Under the pieces are notes generated by a model, which saw only the letters and a program-made list of their open reading frames with translations, ran no database searches and was not told the origin of the DNA. A stretch of 15,929 nt of DNA, taken from the NCBI GenBank assembly GCA_029264225.1, contig JARICB010000047.1:1-15929 (forward strand), in the 5' to 3' direction. The position numbers were made by a program, and so were the translations under genes. This document shows positions 1 through 5,702 of the stretch, piece after piece. Positions within the stretch are counted from its first letter, which is position 1; every line of letters begins with the position of its first letter. This stretch comes from Nocardioides sp. (GTDB taxonomy: Bacteria > Actinomycetota > Actinomycetes > Propionibacteriales > Nocardioidaceae).

Positions 1-89
1 GCGCCCAGCAGCACGCCGACGACACCCCCGAAGGCGAGTCGCTGGCGACGGCCGTGGGTGGAGGTAGCTCGGACGGGAGATGGCGTCAT
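1..89 (-). CDS. N-terminal part of a secreted or membrane protein (truncated by window edge)
   Basis: An ATG on the minus strand at 89 is preceded by GAGGA five bases upstream, a good ribosome binding site. The frame stays open to base 1 and gives 29 residues beginning MTPSPVRATSTHGRRQRLAF, followed by a hydrophobic Gly/Val/Leu stretch. A basic patch (GRRQR) before a hydrophobic segment is what a signal peptide or first membrane helix looks like. The gene continues outside the window, so the family cannot be named. It is divergent from the glycosylase gene at 223. Confidence 0.6.
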   Translation of the reverse strand, partial: MTPSPVRATSTHGRRQRLAFGGVVGVLLG

Positions 90-222
90 GATGATCCTCG
101 CTTGGGTGCGACTACTCGGACACGTGGCAACGGTCATGGCTGTTGGACGATAGCGCCCGTGCGTCGGTTCCGCCGCTGGCCGACTGTCAGCACCAGCCCT
201 TGCAGCAACTAGGGTCAAGGCC
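90..222. promoter_or_regulatory. Divergent intergenic region with leaderless-type -10 for the glycosylase
   Basis: This 133-bp gap separates the minus-strand gene starting at 89 from the plus-strand glycosylase starting at 223. TAGGGT at 210-215 fits a TANNNT -10 element, and its end lies seven bases before the ATG at 223, so transcription would begin at or next to the start codon. No clear -35 box was seen. The minus-strand gene instead has a Shine-Dalgarno sequence and must have a leader; I could not place its promoter. Confidence 0.4.
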
Positions 223-792
223 ATGGCCCGTTTCACCCGCGACGAGCTCGAGTCGTTCCGTGATGTCGAGGTCCCTGATCTTCTCGGTCCGGACCTGCGT
301 CTGCTCTTCGTCGGGATCAACCCGGGCTTGTGGACCGCGGCTACCCAGACCCACTTCGCACATCCGGTGAATCGTTTCTACCCGGCCCTGCTTCAGGCAG
401 GCATTATCGAAGTCCCTATCTACGCCGCGGCCGGGATGGACGAGCAGGATCGTGCCAACTTCCGCTCACGGGGCCTCGGCATCACCAATCTGGTCCGACG
501 CGCCACCGTTCGTGCCGATGAGTTGAGCCTTGAGGAACTGCGCAAGGGTGGTGAGCGACTGCGCGACCTTGTCGCCCGGACCCGCCCCAGGGTGGTTGCC
601 GTTGCCGGCATCACCGCCTACCGCCAGGCCTTCGCCGACCGCAAGGCCGTCGCAGGCCGCCAGCCCGAACCGTTGGCGGGCGCCCCGCTGTGGGTCGTCC
701 CCAACCCCAGCGGGCTCAACGCGCACCACACGGTCGCCACCCTGGCCCGGGCCTACGCCGAGCCGGCTCGCGCCGCCGGAGTCCTCGACTGA
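223..792 (+). CDS. mug: Mug/TDG-family G:U/T mismatch-specific DNA glycosylase
   Basis: The 189-residue product belongs to the Mug/TDG branch of the uracil-DNA glycosylase superfamily, cytoplasmic enzymes that excise uracil, thymine or ethenocytosine mispaired with guanine and start base-excision repair. Motif 1 is GINPGLWTAATQTHFAHPVN at residues 31-50; Asn33 is at the position of the catalytic Asn of E. coli Mug, and the FAHPxNRF pocket motif follows. Motif 2 is NPSGLN at 161-166, the loop that inserts into the helix. Length is close to family norm (about 170-190). No Shine-Dalgarno sequence precedes ATG 223, but TAGGGT at 210-215 suggests a leaderless transcript. It is a single gene, ending 15 bases from the convergent gene at 808-1263. 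Function is by family; substrate preference is not readable from sequence. Confidence 0.93.
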   Translation: MARFTRDELESFRDVEVPDLLGPDLRLLFVGINPGLWTAATQTHFAHPVNRFYPALLQAGIIEVPIYAAAGMDEQDRANFRSRGLGITNLVRRATVRADELSLEELRKGGERLRDLVARTRPRVVAVAGITAYRQAFADRKAVAGRQPEPLAGAPLWVVPNPSGLNAHHTVATLARAYAEPARAAGVLD

Positions 793-807
793 GGGTCGGA
801 CCGCTCA

Positions 808-1263
808 TCACCTCCGTGGTCGGTCGCCGGCCCTGCCCGGGTCGTCGGGCTCGCTCGGCGGGTTCAGCTCACCCTCGAAGACGTCGCGCCCCTCAACGAT
901 GAGCAGACCCGATCGGGTGCCGAGAGTGTCGGGCACTTCGGCCCAGCCGTCCAGGCGATAGTCGTCGGTGAGGAACTCGGCGAGCAGGAAGCGCAGCCAT
1001 TGTCCGGCCGCCTCCGGCGCGACCGGAGACGAGACCAGCACCAGGCAACACCCGTCCGCGCATGGCACCCACGGCGAGGGCACGCCCGGCTGTCCGGGCC
1101 AGATCCGGGCCACCCGAACCAGCCGAGCCGCGGGAGCCGGTCTCACGCCGCTATGGGCGGAGACCGCATGACGAGAGAAGCCCGCCAGAAACCTCACATC
1201 GCTACCGTCGAGCTGCGGGGTGATGGTGAGCCGGCACGGGCTCGGCTCGTGGTCGAGGATCAT
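808..1263 (-). CDS. Unknown actinobacterial protein with C-x3-C-C-L motif (paralogue of the product at 10699-11202)
   Basis: A 151-residue protein of no named family that I recognise. The most distinctive element is PCADGCCL at residues 67-74 (Cys68, Cys72, Cys73), followed about 14 residues later by LRFLLAEFL and an acidic region. The product at 10699-11202 has the same layout: a PxL(D/N)xx(D/E) start, a (F/Y)LA segment, C-x3-C-C-L and LRFL, so the two are probable paralogues. The cysteines could bind metal or form a disulfide, but neither is shown. The C-terminus is Pro/Asp/Arg-rich and probably disordered. There is no signal peptide or membrane helix. The start is decided by AGGAGGG at 1270-1276, six bases before ATG 1263. 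It is divergent from the gene at 1477. Confidence 0.8.
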   Translation of the reverse strand: MILDHEPSPCRLTITPQLDGSDVRFLAGFSRHAVSAHSGVRPAPAARLVRVARIWPGQPGVPSPWVPCADGCCLVLVSSPVAPEAAGQWLRFLLAEFLTDDYRLDGWAEVPDTLGTRSGLLIVEGRDVFEGELNPPSEPDDPGRAGDRPRR

Positions 1264-1269
1264 CGGGTT

Positions 1270-1276
1270 CCCTCCT
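1270..1276 (-). promoter_or_regulatory. Strong Shine-Dalgarno for the 808-1263 gene
   Basis: AGGAGGG on the minus strand lies six bases before ATG 1263. It is one of the strongest ribosome binding sites in the window and fixes the start of that gene. Confidence 0.75.
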
Positions 1277-1369
1277 GGCGGTCAGTGCCCGATCGGCCGG
1301 CTGGTCGGTGGGTCCTCGGGATGCCTCCTTTCCCGGGCGCCGCGGTGATGAACCCATCTGCGTCCTGGC

Positions 1370-1437
1370 TGTGGACAAGCGGTGTTGCACGTGGCCTGTG
1401 GACGGTTTCGGGCCCACTCCGTGCCGTCTGTGGAGAG
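1370..1437. promoter_or_regulatory. Consensus DnaA box plus two similar motifs in a divergent intergenic region
   Basis: TGTGGACAA at 1370-1378 is the exact complement of TTGTCCACA, the preferred DnaA box in high-GC actinobacteria. Two further copies of the TGTGGA core follow in the same orientation: TGTGGACGG at 1397-1405 and TGTGGAGAG at 1429-1437. GTTGCAC also occurs twice, at 1384-1390 and 1461-1467. The 213-bp region lies between divergent genes and otherwise holds no gene. The sites may bind DnaA or another regulator, or may be chance. No origin context (dnaA, dnaN) is present here. Confidence 0.35.
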
Positions 1438-1476
1438 GCGTTCGCCAACGTCGGTGGGTTGTTGCACCGTGGAGGC

Positions 1477-1887
1477 ATGACCACTGACCGACTCATCATC
1501 ACGACCCAGTCCGATCTCCACGAAGCCTGGCTGCGGCTCATGCAGCCGCTGGGATTCGCCGGCCGCTCACTATGGCTGATGTTCATCAGCGCCGACGGCG
1601 CCCCGGTCCCACAGTTGACCGAGATCACCGACCTGCCCGAGCGACCAACCACTAGCGACGTCGAGAGCATGGGGCGCTTCCTGTCGCACTTCGAGGGCTC
1701 GGACATCCGGCTCGGAGTGCTCCTCACCCGTCCCGGCGCCGGGATCCCCGATCATGACGACCATGCCTGGGTCGGCGCCGCCTACCAGGCCTGCCGCGAC
1801 GCCCAGGTGCGCTGCGAGGTGGTGCATGTCGCCACCGCGACTGCCGTCACACCCGTTCCGATGGACGCGCTGCGTGCATCGGCATGA
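1477..1887 (+). CDS. Unknown 136-residue protein, translationally coupled to the alarmone-synthetase-like gene
   Basis: The product begins MTTDRLIITTQSDLHEAW and belongs to no family I can name. Visible features are an N-terminal LHEAWLRLMQPLGF segment, a hydrophobic LWLMFISADG strand, PVPQLTEI, and a C-terminal pattern LLTRPGAG..DHDDHAW....CRDAQVRCEVVHVAT. It has no signal peptide or membrane helix and should be a small soluble alpha/beta protein. Its stop overlaps the next start as ATGA at 1884-1887, so the two are probably co-translated and functionally linked. The start is less certain: GGAGG sits only one base before ATG 1477, and in-frame TTG codons at 1459 and 1462 are alternatives. 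A leaderless start is not supported by a good -10. Confidence 0.75.
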   Translation: MTTDRLIITTQSDLHEAWLRLMQPLGFAGRSLWLMFISADGAPVPQLTEITDLPERPTTSDVESMGRFLSHFEGSDIRLGVLLTRPGAGIPDHDDHAWVGAAYQACRDAQVRCEVVHVATATAVTPVPMDALRASA

Positions 1888-3014
1888 GCCCTCGCTACCG
1901 ACACGCCCGCGCACCACCGGATGCGCTGGCAGCCCAGACACGGCAGGCTGTCCCCGTGCCTCCCACCGACCAGCCCCACGATGTCGACCCGACTCCGGGC
2001 AAACCAGAGCCGGCAGACCAGCCCGTCCGCGAGGCCGTGCGCACCTACGCCGGCCTGCAACCGGGACTCGTCTCGCCCACCGAGCACTTCGTCGAGCTGA
2101 TCACTACGCTGCTCGATGACGCCGGCATCAACTATCTCAGCGTCACCGGGCGCACCAAGAGCGTCGCCTCGTTCGCTGCCAAGGCGGCCCGCACGGTCGA
2201 TGACCAGCTGCTCTATTCCGAGCCGCTCGTCCAGGTCACCGACCAGATCGGCATCCGCGTCATTACCTACGTCCACAGCGACGTGGCTGCGGTCGCGGAG
2301 CTTCTCGACGACGAGTTGACCATCCTCGACGACCGCGACATGGGTCAGGAGACCGCCCGCGAGGGTCGCTTCGGCTATTCCAGTCGCCACCTGCTGGTCA
2401 CGCCACACGATGCGGGCGAAACGAGCACTGCGGATGACTCGGGCTACGACGACCTCGCCGGCCTCCGTGCCAGCGTGCAGGTTCGTACGGTGCTCCAGCA
2501 CGCCTGGGCCGAGTTCGAGCACGACATTCGCTACAAGGGCACCGTCCCGCAGGAGCACGTGCCCGACCTCGACCGGCGCTTCACTCTGGCGGCCGGCTTG
2601 CTGGAGCTGGCAGATCGTGAATTCTCTGCGATCCGCGACCGACTCCAAGCTGCGGCCCCCGCGCCGACGGGCGAAGCCGACCCGAGCGATCCGCGCATCA
2701 GCGGCCAGGAGCTGGCCTCGTTCCTGGCAGCGCAGTATGCCGATGCCGGCTGGTCCCATACCGACCACTACGGCTGGATCAGTGGCCTGCTCCTCGAGCT
2801 GGGCATTACCTCCCTGGACGAGCTGGGGGGCCTGTTGACCTCGGTGGACGCCGACGCGATCATCCGGCGTATGGGATATCGCTACCCCGCTGGCGCCGTC
2901 CGGCGTCTCGATGATGCTTTGCTGGCGATCTTTGGAAGTCAATACGTCAACCTCACGGGCAATTCGCACCGGGTGGCCAAGCTGACCGCTCGCTTGCAGA
3001 CACTGGAAGCCTGA
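1884..3014 (+). CDS. RelA/SpoT-domain (p)ppGpp synthetase-like protein (small alarmone synthetase type)
   Basis: The 376-residue product has the RelA/SpoT nucleotidyltransferase fold, whose members transfer pyrophosphate from ATP to GDP/GTP (or, in toxin members, to tRNA). Order of motifs: GRTKSVASFAAK at 89-100 (ATP-site Arg90, Lys92), DQIGIR at 120-125 (metal-site Asp120), GYSSRHLLV at 164-172 (base-stacking Tyr165), then SVQVRTVLQHAWAEFEHDIRY at 197-217. There is no HD hydrolase, TGS or ACT domain, so it is a stand-alone synthetase type, with a helical C-terminal extension (about 270-376). Oddity: the catalytic Glu that normally precedes (V/I)Q(V/I)RT is Ser197. Activity is therefore uncertain. 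ATG 1884 gives an ATGA overlap with the upstream gene; the first 24 residues look poorly coding-like and GTG 1956 is an alternative start. Confidence 0.87.
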   Translation: MSPRYRHARAPPDALAAQTRQAVPVPPTDQPHDVDPTPGKPEPADQPVREAVRTYAGLQPGLVSPTEHFVELITTLLDDAGINYLSVTGRTKSVASFAAKAARTVDDQLLYSEPLVQVTDQIGIRVITYVHSDVAAVAELLDDELTILDDRDMGQETAREGRFGYSSRHLLVTPHDAGETSTADDSGYDDLAGLRASVQVRTVLQHAWAEFEHDIRYKGTVPQEHVPDLDRRFTLAAGLLELADREFSAIRDRLQAAAPAPTGEADPSDPRISGQELASFLAAQYADAGWSHTDHYGWISGLLLELGITSLDELGGLLTSVDADAIIRRMGYRYPAGAVRRLDDALLAIFGSQYVNLTGNSHRVAKLTARLQTLEA

Positions 3015-3049
3015 CCTTATGTAGGGCTGCCGATGTCGGCGCGAGAGGA
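2994..3049 (+). promoter_or_regulatory. Possible promoter and clear ribosome binding site for the small membrane protein
   Basis: TTGCAG at 2994-2999 and TATGTA at 3018-3023 are 18 bases apart and could form a sigma-70-type promoter overlapping the end of the synthetase gene. GAGAGGA at 3043-3049 lies seven bases before ATG 3057 and decides that start over the upstream in-frame ATG at 3033. The promoter is a weak match; the Shine-Dalgarno is strong. Confidence 0.4.
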
Positions 3050-3056
3050 TCAGCCC

Positions 3057-3407
3057 ATGAGCGAGACCACGCCGCGCCGACGCCGGCACCTGATGGACCC
3101 CAACGCGCCGCGACCGGTCCACGACCACGCGGCGGAGAACGAGAGCCTGAGTCAGGTCCAGCGTTGGGTGATGTCGGTGCTGGCGGTCAGCACCGTCTTC
3201 CACCTCGTCCTCGGGGTGCTGCTGGCGGCACTCCTGCTCGACAACCCACGCCCCGGCGCCCAGCTCGGCCTGTGCATCATTGCGGGCATCCTGGGCGTGA
3301 TGGCCGTGGGACTTGGGTTCCTCATTCATCAGAAGAAGCCCTGGACGCCGTGGCTGCTCGCTGGGGTAGTCCCCGCGCTGGTCGGCGCCTGGCTCATCTA
3401 CGGCTGA
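3057..3407 (+). CDS. Small three-helix membrane protein of unknown function
   Basis: The 116-residue product starts with a basic, His/Pro-rich cytoplasmic tail (RRRRHLMDPNAPRPVHDH near residues 7-24). Three hydrophobic segments follow at about 37-61, 69-90 and 97-115, ending right at the C-terminus with AWLIYG. The short connectors are DNPRPGAQ and HQKKPWTP; by the positive-inside rule the second connector is cytoplasmic. I do not recognise a family. ATG 3057 is preferred because of GAGAGGA seven bases upstream; an in-frame ATG at 3033 would add eight residues but has only a weak site. It follows the synthetase gene by 42 bases and ends six bases before a bidirectional hairpin. Confidence 0.78.
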   Translation: MSETTPRRRRHLMDPNAPRPVHDHAAENESLSQVQRWVMSVLAVSTVFHLVLGVLLAALLLDNPRPGAQLGLCIIAGILGVMAVGLGFLIHQKKPWTPWLLAGVVPALVGAWLIYG

Positions 3408-3412
3408 AATGG

Positions 3413-3448
3413 CGCAACGACTCGAACCAGTTGACTCGAGTCGTTGCG
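3413..3448. terminator. Bidirectional hairpin terminator between convergent genes
   Basis: CGCAACGACTCGA at 3413-3425 pairs perfectly with TCGAGTCGTTGCG at 3436-3448, a 13-bp stem with a 10-base loop. It starts six bases after the membrane-protein stop and lies 44 bases beyond the stop of the minus-strand solute-binding protein. There is no long U tract on either strand, which is common for actinobacterial terminators. Confidence 0.75.
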
Positions 3449-3491
3449 AAGGTCCATCTCCAGAAGGCCAGCGCAGTTGCTGGCCGGCCGG

Positions 3492-4304
3492 TCACTCGTC
3501 GGCGTTGTTCTTGCCGAACCAGGTCTGGTAGATCTCCTCATATCGGCCACTGGCGTGGATGTCGGCGAGCACCTCGTTGATGACCCGCAGCAGATCGACG
3601 TCGCCGTCCTTCTTGACCGCCATGCCGTACTGCTCACCGGTGTCGAACTCGGCGACAAGCTCGAAGCTGGGGTGCCGCCTGATCGCGTCACCGACGATGT
3701 TGTTGTCGTAGACGCCGGCGTCGACGGCTCCGCCGCTGAGTGCGGAGTCGACGTCCTCGACGTTCTCGAACTTCACGACCTGGGTGCTCGCCGGAGCATG
3801 GTCGGTGGCGTAGAGCTCACCGGTCGTGCCTTCCTGCACGGCTACTCGCCCACCAACCAGGTCATTCAGGTCGCTGATGCCGCTCCCCTTCTGCACCACC
3901 ATCACCTGGGCAGCGTTGAAGTAGGGGCTGGAGAAGTCCAGGACACGGGCCCGGTCGCCGTTGATGGTCAGTGCGGCGACGGCCACGTCACACGTGCCGT
4001 CGTTGAGCAACTGGCCGGACTGGATTGCCTCGAAGTCCTCGTTGATGAGCTCGAGCTCCAGCTTGAGCTTGAGGGCCACTTCACGGACCAGGTCGATATC
4101 GAAACCGACGACCTCGCCCTTCTTCTCGAACTCGAACGGCTGGTAGGGCAAGGACGTGCACACGACCAGCGAACCGTCCTTGACCAGGCTCGGATCGGGA
4201 GCCGTGCTCGCGGACGCTCCCTGTCCCACACCGCAGGCAGCCAGCGACAGCACTGCCGCAGTGGCTACGACCCCGCGAGCCATCGCCATCGCGCCGTGCC
4301 TCAT
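3492..4304 (-). CDS. Lipoprotein solute-binding protein, polar amino-acid type (family 3)
   Basis: The 270-residue product begins with a lipoprotein signal peptide: a hydrophobic segment ending in the lipobox LAAC with Cys24. A Ser/Ala linker leads into the periplasmic-type binding fold: SLVVCTSLPYQPFEF, GFDIDLVREVA, DVAVAALTINGDRARVLDFS and a C-terminal EEIYQTWFG. These are hallmarks of family 3 binding proteins for glutamate, glutamine, arginine and similar ligands. It would be anchored outside the cell membrane. Its start overlaps the stop of the GTPase gene by one base (TGATG), so it is the fifth gene of the conservon operon. No permease or ATPase gene is next to it. The ligand cannot be read from sequence; an importer encoded elsewhere, or a sensory role, are both possible. 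Confidence 0.9.
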   Translation of the reverse strand: MRHGAMAMARGVVATAAVLSLAACGVGQGASASTAPDPSLVKDGSLVVCTSLPYQPFEFEKKGEVVGFDIDLVREVALKLKLELELINEDFEAIQSGQLLNDGTCDVAVAALTINGDRARVLDFSSPYFNAAQVMVVQKGSGISDLNDLVGGRVAVQEGTTGELYATDHAPASTQVVKFENVEDVDSALSGGAVDAGVYDNNIVGDAIRRHPSFELVAEFDTGEQYGMAVKKDGDVDLLRVINEVLADIHASGRYEEIYQTWFGKNNADE

Positions 4305-4900
4305 CAGCTCGCCCCTGCTGACAACGAGCGGGTGAGGTGCTCGAGCGCATACTCGGTCACCCGGATCAGCGCAGTCTTGGCGGAGTCGCGGTCACGGGCG
4401 TCGACGCCGATGATCGGTACCTGTGCCGGCAGGGACAGCGCGGCCCTGACCTGGTCGAGGGTGTAGTGCTCGACACCGTTGAAGTTGTTCACGGCAACGA
4501 TGAACGGCAGACCCTTCGCCTCGAAATAGTCGAGCGGAGAGAATGACTCGTCGAGGCGGGCCGTGTCGACCAGCACGATGGCGCCGATGGCCCCGTGGCA
4601 CAGGTCGTCCCACATGAACCAGAACCGTCGCTGTCCCGGCGTACCGAACAGGTAGAGGATCAGGTCCTCGCCGAGGGTAAGGCGACCGAAGTCCATGGCG
4701 ACCGTGGTGGTCGCCTTGCTCGGTACGGCGTCGAGGTTGTCGACCCCCGCGGATTCGTTGGTGACGAGCGCCTCGGTGCGCAACGGCTGGATCTCCGAGA
4801 CGGCACCCACCAGGGTGGTCTTGCCGACGCCGAAACCGCCGGCGACGACAATCTTGGTCGAGGCGGCCTTGCGGTTGGCGCTAGTAACTGCGGAGTCCAC
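4304..4900 (-). CDS. Conservon small GTPase (CvnD-type, Ras-like ATP/GTP-binding protein)
   Basis: The 198-residue product is the small GTPase of a conservon. The P-loop is GGFGVGKTT at residues 21-29, the switch region contains TTVAMDFGR, the G3 region has the family's variant FGTPGQRRF, and the NKxD motif is replaced by NNFNG as is usual in this family. By analogy with Streptomyces conservons and myxobacterial MglA/MglB pairs, it would cycle nucleotide under control of the roadblock protein at the membrane. The start chosen is GTG 4900, overlapping the DUF742 gene by 20 bases, with AAAGGA at 4907-4912 six bases upstream. A longer frame upstream is antisense-like, Ser/Arg-rich and lies inside the DUF742 gene, so it was discarded. 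The stop overlaps the next start by one base. Confidence 0.92.
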   Translation of the reverse strand: MDSAVTSANRKAASTKIVVAGGFGVGKTTLVGAVSEIQPLRTEALVTNESAGVDNLDAVPSKATTTVAMDFGRLTLGEDLILYLFGTPGQRRFWFMWDDLCHGAIGAIVLVDTARLDESFSPLDYFEAKGLPFIVAVNNFNGVEHYTLDQVRAALSLPAQVPIIGVDARDRDSAKTALIRVTEYALEHLTRSLSAGAS

Positions 4901-5261
4901 GGAGGGTCCTTTCGATGAGCTCGATCCGCTCGTCCTTGGACGAGTCGTCTGTGATGGTCGCTTGCACACGGATGTAGCCGTGCTCAACCAGGTCCCCAAG
5001 CAGGACACGAACGACGCCGATAGGCATCTTGACGAGAGCCGCACATTCGGCCACCGAGCGTCTGTCACACACCTCGAGCACCTGGAGCGCTGACGCACTC
5101 ACATCGGCGCCGACCTGGGCGGGTTCAACCCGCAAGGTCGCCTCCATCGGCAGATCCACGACAGAGTGGGTCCGACCGGAGGTGATGGTGTACGGCCGGA
5201 CGAAGCGAGGTCGGCTGACCTCGTCCTCCGGACCGTCTGACTCAGCTGGTGCCACGACCAC
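4881..5261 (-). CDS. Conservon DUF742 protein (CvnC-type)
   Basis: The 126-residue product carries the DUF742 signature VRPYTITSGRT at about 21-31, followed by a winged-helix-like region (about 55-105: SALQVLEVCDRRSVAECAAL, VRVLLGDLVEHGYIRV). In conservons this protein sits between the roadblock protein and the GTPase and is thought to act in a membrane-associated complex; DNA binding is possible from the fold but not shown. GTG 5261 lies six bases after the roadblock stop, with GAGG in that gap. A second GTG two codons later is an alternative start. The 3' end overlaps the GTPase gene by 20 bases, so translation is coupled. Confidence 0.9.
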   Translation of the reverse strand: MVVAPAESDGPEDEVSRPRFVRPYTITSGRTHSVVDLPMEATLRVEPAQVGADVSASALQVLEVCDRRSVAECAALVKMPIGVVRVLLGDLVEHGYIRVQATITDDSSKDERIELIERTLRGLRSY

Positions 5262-5267
5262 TCAACC

Positions 5268-5687
5268 TCAGCGCATCGTGGAGACGCGTGGCTCGGCCTG
5301 GACGGTACGACCGACGCGCTCGACGAGCAGCGCCATCTCGTAGCCGACCTGGCCGATGTCGGCGTCTTCCTCGGTCAGGACGGTGAGGTTGGAGCCGTCT
5401 CCGACGCTCATCAGCATCAGATAGCCGTGCTCCATCTCCACGACGGTCTGGAGCACCGCTCCGCCGTCGAAGAGCCGGGCTGCACCCACCGCGAGGCTGG
5501 CAAGCCCGGAGGAGACGGCCGCTACCTGCTCGGCACGCTCCCCGGGAATGCTCCGGCTCTCCGCCATGAGAAGGCCGTCGGCGGACACCAGGATGGCGTG
5601 TGCCGCATCGGTCACCTCCTCGACGAAGCGCGAGACCAACCAGTTCAGGTTGTTGTCGGTGGCCGAGAGGCCTTGGGACTCGGTCAT
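5268..5687 (-). CDS. Conservon roadblock/LC7-domain protein (CvnB-type)
   Basis: The 139-residue product is a single roadblock/LC7 domain. Visible core motifs are [35 protein letters not shown], an Ala/Ser-rich helix [18 protein letters not shown], and [21 protein letters not shown]. Such proteins regulate the small GTPase, in the manner of MglB acting on MglA as activating protein. Its ATG at 5687 lies 15 bases after the kinase stop, and the DUF742 gene follows after six bases, so it is the second gene of a tight operon. Length is normal for conservon members (about 130-145). Nothing unusual is seen. Confidence 0.93.
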   Translation of the reverse strand: MTESQGLSATDNNLNWLVSRFVEEVTDAAHAILVSADGLLMAESRSIPGERAEQVAAVSSGLASLAVGAARLFDGGAVLQTVVEMEHGYLMLMSVGDGSNLTVLTEEDADIGQVGYEMALLVERVGRTVQAEPRVSTMR

Positions 5688-5702
5688 ATGCGTTCCACTT
5701 TC

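Noticed and set aside
1782..3329. Long minus-strand open frame (515 residues) opposite the synthetase-like gene
   Set aside because: It is antisense to a gene with clear RelA/SpoT motifs, is His/Gln/Gly/Arg-rich, shows no family motif and spans several intergenic regions. It is a GC-bias shadow.
4901..5098. N-terminal 66-residue extension of the GTPase frame
   Set aside because: It lies wholly inside the DUF742 gene, is Ser/Arg-rich, and GTG 4900 has a good ribosome site and gives the normal family length.
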